The position numbers were made by a program, and so were the translations under genes. DNA of 41,953 nt. Origin: Mycoplasmataceae bacterium (GTDB taxonomy: Bacteria > Bacillota_I > Bacilli_A > Mycoplasmatales > Mycoplasmoidaceae). The notes below the pieces were generated by a model. It ran no database searches and was not told where the DNA came from. It saw only the letters and a list, made by a program, of their open reading frames with translations. Within the stretch, counting starts at the first letter, position 1. Every line of letters starts with the position of its first letter. Positions 10,829 through 21,093 of this stretch are shown here, in pieces. The DNA is taken from positions 1-41,953 of the forward strand of contig JAITFD010000022.1 of NCBI GenBank assembly GCA_031281575.1, given 5' to 3'.

Positions 10829-12589
10829 ATGGCCTTTAAATTTAATGAAATTTTTATCATTAATCTTAATTTAAGCAAAAAAGGGAGGATGTGCGTATTG
10901 GGCGGAATTCTCCTTTTGTTTTTAATTTTTTTACGTATTCCATATACCACAACATTTATTGATTCATACATTTTTGATTATTTCTTTGGAACAGCTAAGT
11001 ATATTTATTATCTTAATTGTTTATTTCTTTTATTAAACTATTTCTATGATTGACAATTTTTCCGTCGCATGAAATTAGTTAATTGGCGCGGAATTACGAT
11101 GTTATGTTTAGGCGAATTAGCCTTATTATTATGTTTTGATTCAGTTTCCAACATCGTTCGTCATTATCACGAACTTGTTAATAACTATTATGTTTTAATC
11201 GGCAACTACCAACGACATTTCCAACAATATGCTGATCAATTTAATAAATATGGTGCTTTTTTTAATACATATGCATCTGGCGGAATTATTGGTGAGGTGC
11301 TATTCACCACGATTACACAATTATTTAACGAATTGTTATTGTTTTTAAGTATTATCTTTGCTGGGATCTTATTTTTTATTAGCTTATTGATCTATCGACC
11401 TGATTTATTTAACATCTTTAAGAAGCAAAAAACCGTCGTTGGGGAAGAAAATAAAAATAAGGATTTTGAACAAGTTGCTGATCGCGAACCAATTCTTGAG
11501 GAAGCTAAACCTAAACAACATAATGATCCAAAAACAAATACGGTGTTTGATATTATTAGTGATTCAACAATTGACAATTACAAACTGAATAAAGGCGATA
11601 TTGATATTTATGCCAAAAAAATTACCAATTATATTACCTTTAATAAAATTCATGTAAAACTGAAGAATGCTTTTACAATGCCACTTTATTCAATGATTGA
11701 ATTTGAAGCAAAAAACGAAACTGGTGTTGATGATATCATTAAACGACAAAAAGATTTCATTAAAATTCTTGGCATCGACCAATTTATCATTAAAGCAAAA
11801 GGTCGGGAAATTGTTTTTGAATTTAAGAACCGGTTCCCATCGCGGGTATGTCTAAAATCAATCATTAAAAACGATCCGATTAATTTGCCGTTAGGAATTG
11901 GTTTAACTCGAAATCCAATTTATTTTAATACCCACGAAAAAAATAGTTTAATTATTTATGGTAAACATGGGAGTGGTGTGGAAATGATTATGTCAAATTT
12001 ATTATTAACAAAAATTGCATTAACTGATTTAAACAAACACGAAATCTTCATTTTTTCACCAACCATCTCAACAATGATTAATAGTTTTAGCCGCATTAAT
12101 TTACTTAAAAATAATATTTATAGCGGCCGTGAACGTTGTTTATCGCAAATTCAAAATTTATTAACCAAAAATTTTACCGAACGAACATTTATCGTTATTC
12201 AAGAATTTGATTTAATTGCGATCGACCAAGCACATTTAACCGTTATTATTAATTTGATTAAAAAAATTAAAAACGCTAACGGAACAATTATTATCAGCTG
12301 TAAAAGTGTAAATACAATATCGCATCAAACTTCATTAACCGAAGCTATTGACGAAATGATTGTCTTAAATTTAACTTCGAAAAAAGATAGTGAAGAAATT
12401 CTTGAATCTGATAAAGCTTACAATTTATACGGCAATGGCGATGGGTTTATTGTCTATAAGCATCGCATTTCCCGATTCCAATCTTGCTATTTATCATCTG
12501 GTGAGTTAAAAACTGTGATTGACGCTATTAATCAAAAATACCAAATTACTTACGTGCCGGTTTCTGCGCCTGAGCAATCAGATCGTTAA
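10829..12589 (+). CDS. FtsK/SpoIIIE-like membrane protein with degenerate ATPase motifs
   Basis: 586 residues. Four predicted membrane segments (about 20-37, 50-73, 87-107, 165-190) precede a charged linker and a C-terminal region with the FtsK motor layout. FtsK-type cues are LPLGIGLTRNPIYF before the nucleotide loop, and the end segment NLTSKKDSEEIL...LYGNGDGFIVYK, which parallels VSSKIDSRTIL...LLGNGDMLF in FtsK. The Walker A position reads GKHGSGVEM (residues 378-386): the Lys and Ser/Thr are replaced by Val and Glu. Walker B reads FIVIQEFD, with Gln458 where Asp is expected. There is no C-terminal DNA-reading gamma domain. It is best seen as an FtsK-derived protein that has lost ATP hydrolysis, perhaps structural at the septum. 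Its 3' end overlaps the next gene by 44 bases. Confidence 0.75.
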
Positions 12590-14030
12590 ACTTCATTGGT
12601 TCTTTTTTATTAATAATACAACTATAACCATTTAATTCAAATATATCAAGCAGTTGACCAGCGTTTGCTAATTGGATAAATTCTTCATAATGTAGATATT
12701 TTCAATACTTACTAAAATTCTTTTTCGCTTTTTCAATTAAACACTTGAATGTATCAGTATGTTGAACATAGTAGGTATATGTGTGTTGGTGTTTACCACT
12801 ACCAACAGTTCTTTGTCGTGCCTCATATGAAGTTGCTATAATGGTGAATAAGTGATCATTAGTTCGCTTACAGCTAATCGTTCCATGAATCGAATATGCG
12901 AACAAATAGTTGTTATCAGAATTATTTAAATAGATTTCAATTTCTTCAGGCATAATATCGTCATTTTCATAATTATGTTTTTGCTTTTGCAAAAAAGGCG
13001 AATGGTATAATGCTAAAGCATTAAAAAATTGCAGTAATGTTTTTAAAGCAAAAATTCCCGTTTCGGCGTGCCGGCCAAGCATATCAATAATTTCATCTTT
13101 ATGCGATACAATATTTAAATCGTGAAAAAGCGGAAATGATTTACATTTCTTGTTATTGATTCTTAAAACACCTTGGGCCATTCCAGCTTGATAACCGTTA
13201 TCTTTCTCTAAAACACTAACAAGATCGATTTGCGTTGCTGGTGTAAATAAGACACGGAAGGCTGATTCACTGTTCCGCGAACACGGTAATAAACTATCGA
13301 ATTTTGGCAAATCCATCGCGATATGCTTACGTTTTACCCCGTTAAAAGCACCGCGTTCTGATTTAAAGATTAAATCTTGCGGTTTAACAACTAACGCATA
13401 TAAATCTAATTGCCGCTCAACCGATACCGCAAGACATTCGCCAGATTGAAAATATGTTTTATCAACAATTCGTTCCAATAAAAGCATGGGGTATGAATTG
13501 TATGTGAAAGAAAAAATATTAGCAAATGAAACGTTATCTTCTTGCACAACTTTAAAAAGATCTTTTTTATATTTATTAAAACCAAATTCAACGCTCACCG
13601 GTTTTTCGAATTGATCATCTAATAACAGATTCAACAATTTATTGTAATCGATTTGTTCCAACGCAGGGATATTTAAACGAATTCGCTCAGCGTCTAATCC
13701 GCTAATAATTTTTCGCTCGTTTGCATTGGCACCATGACATTTGCACATTAGTACAATATTTATAACTAATGCAGCGATTGCAATTAAAACAAACGGAGCT
13801 AATAGTCATTGTTGCGATGACGAACCGGCCACGAGACCAACAGGTACCGCTATCCCACCGGCAATAAATAAAGGGATGACAATCCAACTGGTTTTTCGTG
13901 TACGATTACTAATCTGTTTTTTATGATCGTTAATCTGATTAGTTAACTGATTATTTTTTTCACCAGCAACCTTTTTAAAAATCGGTGTTAAATAATTTGA
14001 TACAACTGTCTTAATTTGTTCAGCGCTCAT
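12546..14030 (-). CDS. Unknown protein with two N-terminal membrane segments
   Basis: 494 residues; I do not recognise the family. A polar N-terminal stretch of about 45 residues is followed by two adjacent membrane segments (about 49-70, WIVIPLFIAGGIAVPVGLVAG, and 76-95, LLAPFVLIAIAALVINIVLM) and a cytoplasmic domain of about 390 residues. That domain starts with a Cys/His patch (CKCHGANANE) and contains mixed alpha/beta sequence without a catalytic motif I can name. The arrangement loosely recalls DUF3137-type proteins (two membrane helices plus a soluble domain), but this is weak. The start ATG at 14030 is preceded by AAAGG and by TATAAT at 14040-14045. Convergent overlap of 44 bases with the FtsK-like gene; it lies 16 bases downstream of hisN. 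Confidence 0.75.
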
Positions 14031-14039
14031 CCTTTAATA

Positions 14040-14045
14040 ATTATA
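14040..14045 (-). promoter_or_regulatory. -10 box of the 12546-14030 gene
   Basis: TATAAT on the minus strand, 9 bases from the ATG at 14030, directly after the hisN stop. The gap contains an AAAGG ribosome-binding sequence. It suggests the gene has its own promoter in addition to possible read-through from the his operon. Confidence 0.45.
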
Positions 14046-14046
14046 A

Positions 14047-14820
14047 CTAATGACCTTTAAGAATTTTTTTTGCCCGTGCAAAAACAATCGAGTTTGAGCA
14101 CGCAAGCACGCGATGATTAAAGTGTTTTAAATCGATCGGTTTTCCTGATCAATCAGTCACAATGCCACCAGCACCAGTAATAATCGGAATCAATGCGGCA
14201 ATATCATAAATTTTAAGATCTGATTCGCAAACGATATCGATATGACCAGATGCCAGCATCGCATATGAATATGCATCCCCACCTCAATTTTTGGTCGTAC
14301 AAATACTTTCGGCCAATAAACGATATGCGGATAATTCGTGATAATTAAACATCCATGGCGTGGTTGCACTAATCCGTAAGATCTTTGTTTGTTTTGCTGT
14401 ACGAACCTTGCGTTTATTTAAGGTCGTTTTTAATCCATCGCCGCCAATTCATCGTTCCCGTAAAATTGGTTGATCGATTACACCTAAGATTGGTTTACCG
14501 TTTTTTAACAAAGCGATCAGTGTACAAAATGTATGCTTGCCACAAACAAATGCACTTGTACCGTCAATCGGATCGATCACTCAGGTATAAGGCGATTTAG
14601 TCTTTTTACCTTTTGTTTCTTCACTGATAATGTTGTGATCCGGAAATTTGCGTTCAATCCATTTTTTTAAAGCAAGTTCAACACTGACATCAATGTTCGT
14701 TACCGTATTTGATGGCATTCGTCCTTTTGAGGAAATAATTAAGGTACGGCGGAAAGCTTTGCGTAAAATTCGCCCCGACTTATTTGCTAATTGATTGATC
14801 AATTTAATATATTTTTTCAT
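14047..14820 (-). CDS. hisN: Histidinol-phosphatase, inositol-monophosphatase family (HisN type)
   Basis: Predicted to hydrolyse histidinol phosphate to histidinol. 257 residues, typical for the IMPase fold. Metal-site motifs are all present: TNIDVSVE (Asp44), ISEET (Glu67/Glu68), WVIDPIDGT (Asp83, Asp86) and the late NWGGDAYSYAMLASG segment with the final metal-binding Asp. IMPase-like enzymes act on several sugar and inositol phosphates, so sequence alone does not fix the substrate. Its position as last gene of the his operon (its ATG overlaps the hisIE stop in TAATG), plus the absence of an HAD phosphatase domain on HisB, makes histidinol-phosphatase the natural assignment. It would supply the only missing step of the pathway. 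Confidence 0.85.
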
Positions 14821-15431
14821 TATTTCATACGTTTTCTTAATGTTTCGCTTATTTTCATTATATCGATTTTTTTCGCTTGTAACAATACTAACGTGTGATA
14901 AATTAAATCACATGTTTCATTAATTAATTCGTCCGCATCATTTGTCATTGCCGCTAATGCCACTTCAACCCCTTCTTCACCAACTTTTTGGGCAATTCGC
15001 TTTACACCGGATTTAAATAACTTTGCGGTATAGCTGTCATTTGGCATCGTTTTACTGCGTTGAGCAATTGTTTGTTTTAATTCACTTAGGGTTAATCAAA
15101 ATGGTAATTGATGCATGCGGAAACAGCTAGTTGTTCCAGTATGACAAGTTGGTCCATCGGCCTTCGCAAAAATTAAAATTGCATCATAATCGCAATCATA
15201 TCCTCAATCAATTAAATGTAAGAAATTTTTTGAGGTTTCGCCCTTTGTTCATAATCTTTTTTTACTACGGCTATAAAATGTAACTTTTTTAATTTTCAGT
15301 GTTTTTAACAAACTTGCTTCGCTCATATATCCTAACATTAATACTTGCGATGAATAGTAGTCTTGAACAACGCAAGGAACTAGATGATCAGCGGTTTTGT
15401 TTCATTGAATACGTTTAACATCTTTTAACAT
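14820..15431 (-). CDS. hisIE: Bifunctional phosphoribosyl-AMP cyclohydrolase / phosphoribosyl-ATP pyrophosphatase
   Basis: Steps 2 and 3 of histidine synthesis. 203 residues, normal for HisIE fusions. The HisI half (1-115) has [38 protein letters not shown], the metal-binding aspartates in [10 protein letters not shown] and the zinc-ligand region [12 protein letters not shown]. The HisE half (about 120-203) has [16 protein letters not shown] and [14 protein letters not shown], the nucleotide pyrophosphohydrolase helices with their Glu/Asp metal ligands. The ATG at 15431 lies inside the end of hisF (7-base overlap), and the stop shares one base with the hisN start, so the gene is translationally coupled on both sides. 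Confidence 0.96.
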
Positions 15432-16195
15432 ATACGAACCTCCACTTTGGCTTTTTTTAAATTTTGTTTCAGCTGTGGTATGGTGATTATTTGCTTGTGA
15501 AAAACCGATGCAGCTAAAGCACCCGTTGCGCGTGTTTTCCTAAATATTTTTTCAAAGTCCGTAATTGATCCAGCTCCACCAGAACCAATTACAGGAACTG
15601 AAACCGCATCACTAATTAATTTAATTTGTTTAAGATCATACCCTTTTCTTACACCATCGCAATTCATGCAATTTAAAACAATTTCACCAGCGCCTAATTC
15701 CACAACGCGTTTGGCTCAATCAATTGTTTTTAATCCTGTATTTTTAATCGTTTTTTGATCACCGGTATATTGATAGACATAGTATTCACCATCAGATTCA
15801 TAACTATCAATACCAACAACTACACATTGTTTGCCAAAACGTTGTGCTAATCGGGTAATTAATGGGGGATTTTTGATTGCTGGTGAATTAATGGAAATTT
15901 TATCAGCGCCGTTGGCTAAGATGGCTGCTGCATCTTTAACACTATTAATCCCGCCTGCGACACAAAAAGGAATATTAATTAGTTTGGCGATTGCTTTAAC
16001 CCATTTTTTATCAACCAACCGTTTTTGGGTGCTAGCGGTAATATCATAAAAAACCAATTCGTCAGCGCCTTGTTCACTATAATATTTCGCCAAAGGTAAA
16101 ATGTCGCCAACAATTTGGTGTTGTTGGAATTTTACACCTTTTATGACCTTGCCTGCTTTAACATCTAAACAAGGAATAATTCGCCGTTTTAACAT
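15425..16195 (-). CDS. hisF: Imidazole glycerol phosphate synthase, cyclase subunit
   Basis: Forms imidazole glycerol phosphate and AICAR from PRFAR using ammonia delivered by the HisH domain. 256 residues, full length for the (beta/alpha)8 barrel. Motifs: [17 protein letters not shown] (catalytic Asp11), [31 protein letters not shown] (second catalytic Asp, near 130), [10 protein letters not shown] with the phosphate-binding loop. The usually well conserved TSMDxDG segment reads NCMNCDG here, with Ser to Cys and Asp to Asn changes near the active site; the DG Asp is retained. Overlaps hisIE by 7 bases downstream and hisHA by 7 bases upstream. Confidence 0.96.
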
Positions 16196-17508
16196 TTTAA
16201 CACCTTTCTTAAATCTAATTTATGTTCATATAGTGCTTTACCAATTATTACCCCGTCAATCCCAAACCGTTTTAATGTATTAATTTCGTTTTCGGTTGTG
16301 ATTCCACCGGATGCTTGTAATGCTAATTGGGGGTATTTATTTTTAATCATTTTGTACAACGTTTGATTACATCCTTTACTCATTCCATCCTTACTAATAT
16401 CGGTGCATAAGATATATTTTGCCATCGGATACTTTTTTATTACATCAGCAAAGGTACATGTTGTAATCGTCTTCCAACCATTAATTGCGACATATCAATT
16501 CCGCTTTTGTTGCTTTAAATCTAAAGCTAAGACAATTTTTTCTGCACCATATTTTAGAAATAATGATTTAACTAATTGAGGATCAGTAATTGCTAACGAT
16601 CCAATCACGACGCGGTTAATTCCGATCGCAAAAATCTTTTTGACATCATCAATACTGCGAATCCCTCCGCCTAATTGGATTGTTCCAGGAAATGTCTTTC
16701 GCATCTTTTTTAACAACGCTCAATTGTTAATTTTACGTGTTTGTACGGCATTTAAATTAACCATATGTAAAAATTTTGCTCCGGCGTTTGCGAATTTGCG
16801 AATTTGCATAGTTGGTGTTAAACGGTATTCTTTTACATCATTAAACTTACCTTGCTTTAATCGGACACAATTATTATTTAATAAATCGATTGAAGGAATA
16901 ATTTTAATGGTGCTTTGATTGAAAAAATTCTGTAAAATTTTAATTCCGGCTAGCCCAGATTTTTCCGGGTGAAATTGCACACCGAAAAAATTTTGATAAT
17001 TAATTACGGCGGAAAATTTTATCCCATAATCAACTTTTGCAATTGTATTTGCGGCTTTAATTGTTGGGGCGTAACTATGAATGAAATAAAAATTATCATT
17101 AATACTGACACCATTTAACAACGGGTTTTGTTGGTCAACTCAAGCGAAGTTATTTCACCCCATGTGCGGAAGAACTTGCTTTGTTTTTAACCGTTGAACT
17201 TTTAACGGAATGATATTCAAACAGTTAACATCGCCTTCCTCACTATCACTACATAATAATTGCATCCCTAAACAAATTCCTAACACTGGTTGTTTTAATG
17301 TTTTAATTACATTAATTAATTGCTTCTTTGCCAATTCGTTCATCGCATAATCAGCTGATCCTACACCAGGTAAAATTACCCATTTTGCTTTTTTAATAAT
17401 TGCGGAATTATTCGTTAAGCGTGATGTGATTCCCAAGCGCTTAATTGCGGCAACTAACGATGTATAATTTGCACCGGTAGCTTTAATAATTGCGACATAT
17501 GGTTGCAT
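16189..17508 (-). CDS. hisHA: HisH-HisA fusion: glutamine amidotransferase plus ProFAR isomerase
   Basis: 439 residues in one frame. Residues 1-198 are His[19 protein letters not shown] with nucleophile Cys79, HMGWNNF, and VQFHPEKSG (His180, Glu182). From about residue 200 the HisA barrel starts without a gap: [20 protein letters not shown] (Asp208), [38 protein letters not shown] and [10 protein letters not shown]. At the junction ([18 protein letters not shown]) there is no stop and no ATG/GTG/TTG start, so a split reading would need an ATT start. HisH normally pairs with HisF, so joining it to HisA, which makes the substrate of HisF, may bring three consecutive activities together. The HisH stretch [14 protein letters not shown] resembles Bacteroidota sequences. 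It starts two bases after hisCB ends (TAATATG). Confidence 0.93.
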
Positions 17509-17509
17509 A

Positions 17510-19138
17510 TTAGATTACTCCTTTCGTTGACATTAATTGATTCGATGTAATCGCAATTGCGGATTTTAAAACCTTTGCAAAACATTTAAAAATAATTTCA
17601 ATCATGTGGTGAGTGTTTTCTCCGGTTACCGAAATGTTCAATGTTGCGCCAAGGTTCTTGGCAATTGCATCAAAGAAATGTTTGACTAAATCCGAAGGGA
17701 ACATCCCGACTCGATCCTTCGGTAATGTGCCATTAAAGCAAAAATAAGGTCGGTCACAAATATCGATTGCGATTTCCGCTTTGGCTTCATCCATTACTAA
17801 GGTATTCGCCGCATATCGTTCGATCCCGACTTTATTACCCAGAGCTTTCTTTAAACATTGCCCAAATAAAATTCCGGTATCTTCAATTAAATGGTGGACA
17901 TCAACTTCTAAATCTCCCCGCGCTAATACCGTTAATGAAATTTGGCTGTGCTTTTTAATTTGGTCAAGCATGTGATCAAAAAAGCCTAGACCAGTATTAA
18001 TTTTGCCAGTACCTTTTCCGTCAAGTGTCGTTTCAACATAAATTTCCGTTTCTTTGGTAATCCGCGAAAGATTAGCAGTTCGAATATTATTTTCGATTGG
18101 TTCATTTTTTAATGCCGCAATTAAGATTTTATTTTGTTCATCGGTGCCGACCGAAATGCGAATTGCTCCTTGAACATCTTTATTTTTATTTTTAATGATG
18201 ATGTTATATTTTGTTAATTGATTAACGGCACCGGATGGGTCATCAACAATTAATAAAATAAAATTAGTTTGGCTTGGAAACACTTTTTTAATCATTTTAA
18301 TTTTTTTAAATTCCTTAATTAACCATGTTCGCTGTTTAATTAAATTAGCAATTTTACTTTGATAATATAGCATTCCGTTTGCTGATAGGGACGTATCAAC
18401 AATATCGACACAAGGACTAGCTAGGGGATATGGTGCTAATGATTTTAATAAACATTGGATGATCTTTTTATCAGCAATTGTAATTCCCATTCGGATTCCG
18501 GCTAATGCATATGCTTTCGATAATGTTTTTAAGACAATCACATTCGGCAATTGCTTAAGCAGGGTTGTTGCTGATTGTGCATTAGCAAATTCCAAATACG
18601 CTTCATCCACAACAACGACAGCTGAATTTAGTTTTAATTTGGCGAATTTTTGTAAATCAGCAATTGGGATCAAATTACCAATCGGATTTGCTGGTGAACA
18701 AAAAAAGTAAATGTTGGCTTTGCTTAATTTTAATTTAGCTCAGTTTGGTTGATATGTATCAGTTTGTAAAGGAATATCGATTACTTTTGCACCATCTAAA
18801 ATTGATGATAATCGGTATGAATCAAAAGTTGGTGAGCAAATTACAACCGATGATGCATAAGGGGTTGCAAATGTATCAACGATTAATTGAATTGATTCGT
18901 CACCACCACGGGTAATCATCACTTGATCTGGTTCAACTTGATATAGTTGGGCGAATCGATTAATTAATTTACTTGGTTGTGTCTCAGGATAAAAATTGTA
19001 TTGTTTGTCACAACCATATGGGCGGTACTGCGCTTCATTTAGATCGAGATTAATTTGCTTATCATTAATATTACGAACATACGAATACGGTTCTACATCT
19101 TTTAAATTTGCTTTAATAATTTTATCAATTAATTTCAT
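17510..19138 (-). CDS. hisCB: HisC-HisB fusion: histidinol-phosphate aminotransferase plus imidazoleglycerol-phosphate dehydratase
   Basis: 542 residues in one frame. HisC (1-345): LDLNEAQYRPYG, ITRGGDESIQLIVDTF, VVVDEAYLEF, and the PLP lysine in TLSKAYALAGIRMG (Lys208), ending at RISVGTDEQNKILIAAL. A short linker (EPIENNIRTA) leads to HisB (from about 356): STKGVI end, GLGFFDHML, VDVHHLIEDTGILFG and ENTHHMIEIIFKCFAKVL, which carry the manganese-binding His/Glu sets. There is no HAD phosphatase module as in E. coli HisB; hisN supplies that step. HisB and HisC act at steps 7 and 8, so the fusion joins consecutive enzymes. The ATG at 19138 lies inside the end of hisD. No start codon is obvious at the junction. 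Confidence 0.94.
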
Positions 19139-20436
19139 TTTTTAATCCTTTCTTTCAATGTTTTATAACGCAATAAAACTGATTGTTTATGTGCATCTAG
19201 TCCTTCGAGATCGGCTAAAATTGCTGTTGGTTTACACATTTTGATTAAACCTTGTTCAGTAATCGTTTGAATTGTCATTGATTTCATAAATGCCGCAACG
19301 GTTAGTCCACTATAACATTTAGCCGATTGATTGGTTGGCAACACGTGATTGGTTCCGCTTACATAATCACCGAACGCTTCCGATGAATAATTACCAACAA
19401 AAACTGAACCGGCATTTGTAATTTGTTTGATTCATTGCTCGGGCTTTTCAATTTGTAGCATTAAGTGTTCGGGGGCATATTGATTTGCAATGGCAATTGC
19501 ATTACCAATATTTTTTACCACAATAATGTCAATATAATTCGCGTTGATAAACTTTTGTGATTGTTTTGATAATACTTGTTTTTGCCGATTGATATTTTCG
19601 ATTACTGCTTGAGCAAATTGTTGATTATTAGTTAATAAAATTGCCCGGCCACCAATATGTTCAGCTTGTGCCAATAAATCAGCAGCACTAAAGATCGGAT
19701 TAGCCGATTGATCGGCAATAACCATCACTTCACTTGGTCCAGCTGGTAAATCGATTGCTAATCCTTTTACAATTTGCACTATTTGTTTTTTTGCCTCAGC
19801 AACATATTGATTACCTGGTCCAAAAATTTTATTTACTTGCTGAACATTTGCCAAACCAAAACCCATTGCACAAATTGCTTGCACACCACCAATTTTATAA
19901 ATTTTATTAATGCCAATTAACTTTGCTGCATACAAAATTGCGGGATTAATTTTTTTGTTATTAGACAACGGCGTGCAAACAACAATATTTTTACATCCAG
20001 CAATTTTGGCTAATGTGCCAGTCATTAGTAAGGTTGATACAAGGGGTGCTGATCCGCCTGGAACATAAATGCCCACATTTTCAATTGGTTTGAAAGTGCG
20101 AATAAGTTTTTTAGTATTATTTTTTAAAACAATGTTGCGTGGTTTTTGTAATAATGCAAATTGGTGAATGCTGTTATATGCATATTTGATTGCTTGTTTT
20201 TGTACCAATGAAAGTTGGTTAACTGTCGTATATTCTTGCGCTGTTACGGAAAAATTTTTTAATGAGTTATTTGAAAATTCGCGCTCATATTGATAAATTG
20301 CATCATTACCTTTCGCTTTAATCGTTGCAATCATTTTGGCAACTTTTTTAACAACCGATTGATCATTTTGTTCATAACGATCAATAATTGTTTGTTGTTG
20401 ATCAAGTGATAATTTATTTCAATATTTTATTTTCAT
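19129..20436 (-). CDS. hisD: Histidinol dehydrogenase
   Basis: NAD-dependent two-step oxidation of histidinol to histidine, the last pathway step. 435 residues, normal length. Motifs: IPGG-type loop GIYVPGGSAPLVSTLLM, FGPGNQYVAEAK, LPAGPSEVMVIAD, LLAQAEHIGGRAILL (zinc/substrate ligands), YAPEHLML and GTNHVLPT with C-terminal TVAAFMKSMT. A strong AGGAGG lies 4 bases before the ATG at 20436, inside the end of hisG. The frame reaches TGA at 19137-19135, overlapping the hisC ATG as ATGA; with TGA as Trp it continues two codons to TAA at 19129. That overlap looks like an ancestral stop that is no longer read as one. Confidence 0.96.
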
Positions 20437-21011
20437 AAATCCTCCTGATTATTAATATTTTGAATAATTACTGGATAAACATCTTTAATAACGATATTTT
20501 CAAATAAATTGTTTTCAGTCAACGTTTTTCCTGATGAAACTAAATCACAAATATAATCGCTGTATCCAATATCAATTGCTAATTCAACCGATCCATACAT
20601 TTCCACAATTTTTGCCTTAATCGCATTGGTATCTAATCATTTTCTTAAAGTATTAGGAAAAGACGTTGCAATCGTTTTACCATTTAAATCATTCAAATTT
20701 AATGTTTTTGTCTTTGATGCAATTGATAACCGACATTTTTGATCGTTTAATTTTTTAACGATTTTAATATTGTTTTGGGTTTGTTGATCAAGGTATTCAT
20801 CTAATACATCATTACCAACAATACCACAATCCGCAACATTTAAATTAACCAGATTAGGAATATCATCGTCGCGTAATAAATAAATTTTATTCGGCGGTAA
20901 ATCAATAATTAATTTTCGTTCGAGTTGCTGCGGCAAATAGATATTCTTTTGCAGAAGAATGTTGTTGGATAATTCGTTGAGACGACCTGATTTTTGGATT
21001 GCAATTTTCAT
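20427..21011 (-). CDS. hisG: ATP phosphoribosyltransferase, catalytic part only
   Basis: First, committed step: ATP plus PRPP to phosphoribosyl-ATP. 194 residues. KIAIQKSGRL, LLRDDDIPNLV, DCGIVGNDVL, CRLSIASK, NGKTIATSFPNTLRKWLD and the PRPP loop SVELAIDIGYSDYICDLVSSG TLTENNL correspond to long-form HisG (E. coli type), but the C-terminal regulatory domain that binds histidine is missing. Short HisG enzymes normally need HisZ, and no HisZ is visible here. The end overlaps hisD by 10 bases; the TGA in the ATGA overlap is read as Trp, so the protein ends Trp-Lys. The start ATG at 21011 follows the leader-peptide region and has no obvious ribosome-binding site. Confidence 0.94.
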
Positions 21012-21051
21012 AAAATATATAAGACATTAGTTACCATTATTTCTATTTAAT

Positions 21052-21093
21052 GGCTCAAAATAGCGACAACGAAAAAGAGCCCGAATTTACGGG
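21052..21093 (-). terminator. Putative his attenuator: mutually exclusive hairpins
   Basis: On the minus strand, CCCG (21093-21090) pairs with CGGG (21083-21080) across a 6-base loop and is followed by CTC and five T, a short intrinsic-terminator shape. The overlapping segment GGCTC (21081-21077) can instead pair with GAGCC (21056-21052). The CCCG arm begins at the last base of the third His codon and spans the Pro codon of the leader peptide. A ribosome stalled at the His codons would therefore cover it and leave the second pairing free. The terminator stem is only 4 GC pairs, so strength is uncertain. Confidence 0.6.

Noticed and set aside
16860-16960. Separate hisA gene starting inside hisHA
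   Set aside because: No ATG, GTG or TTG lies at the HisA start and there is no stop between the domains; an ATT start cannot be excluded but has no support.
19129-19138. Use of TGA as a true stop for hisD (and hisG)
   Set aside because: The same codon is read through as Trp many times in the his genes themselves, so a selective stop at these two sites would need special evidence; TAA follows two codons later.
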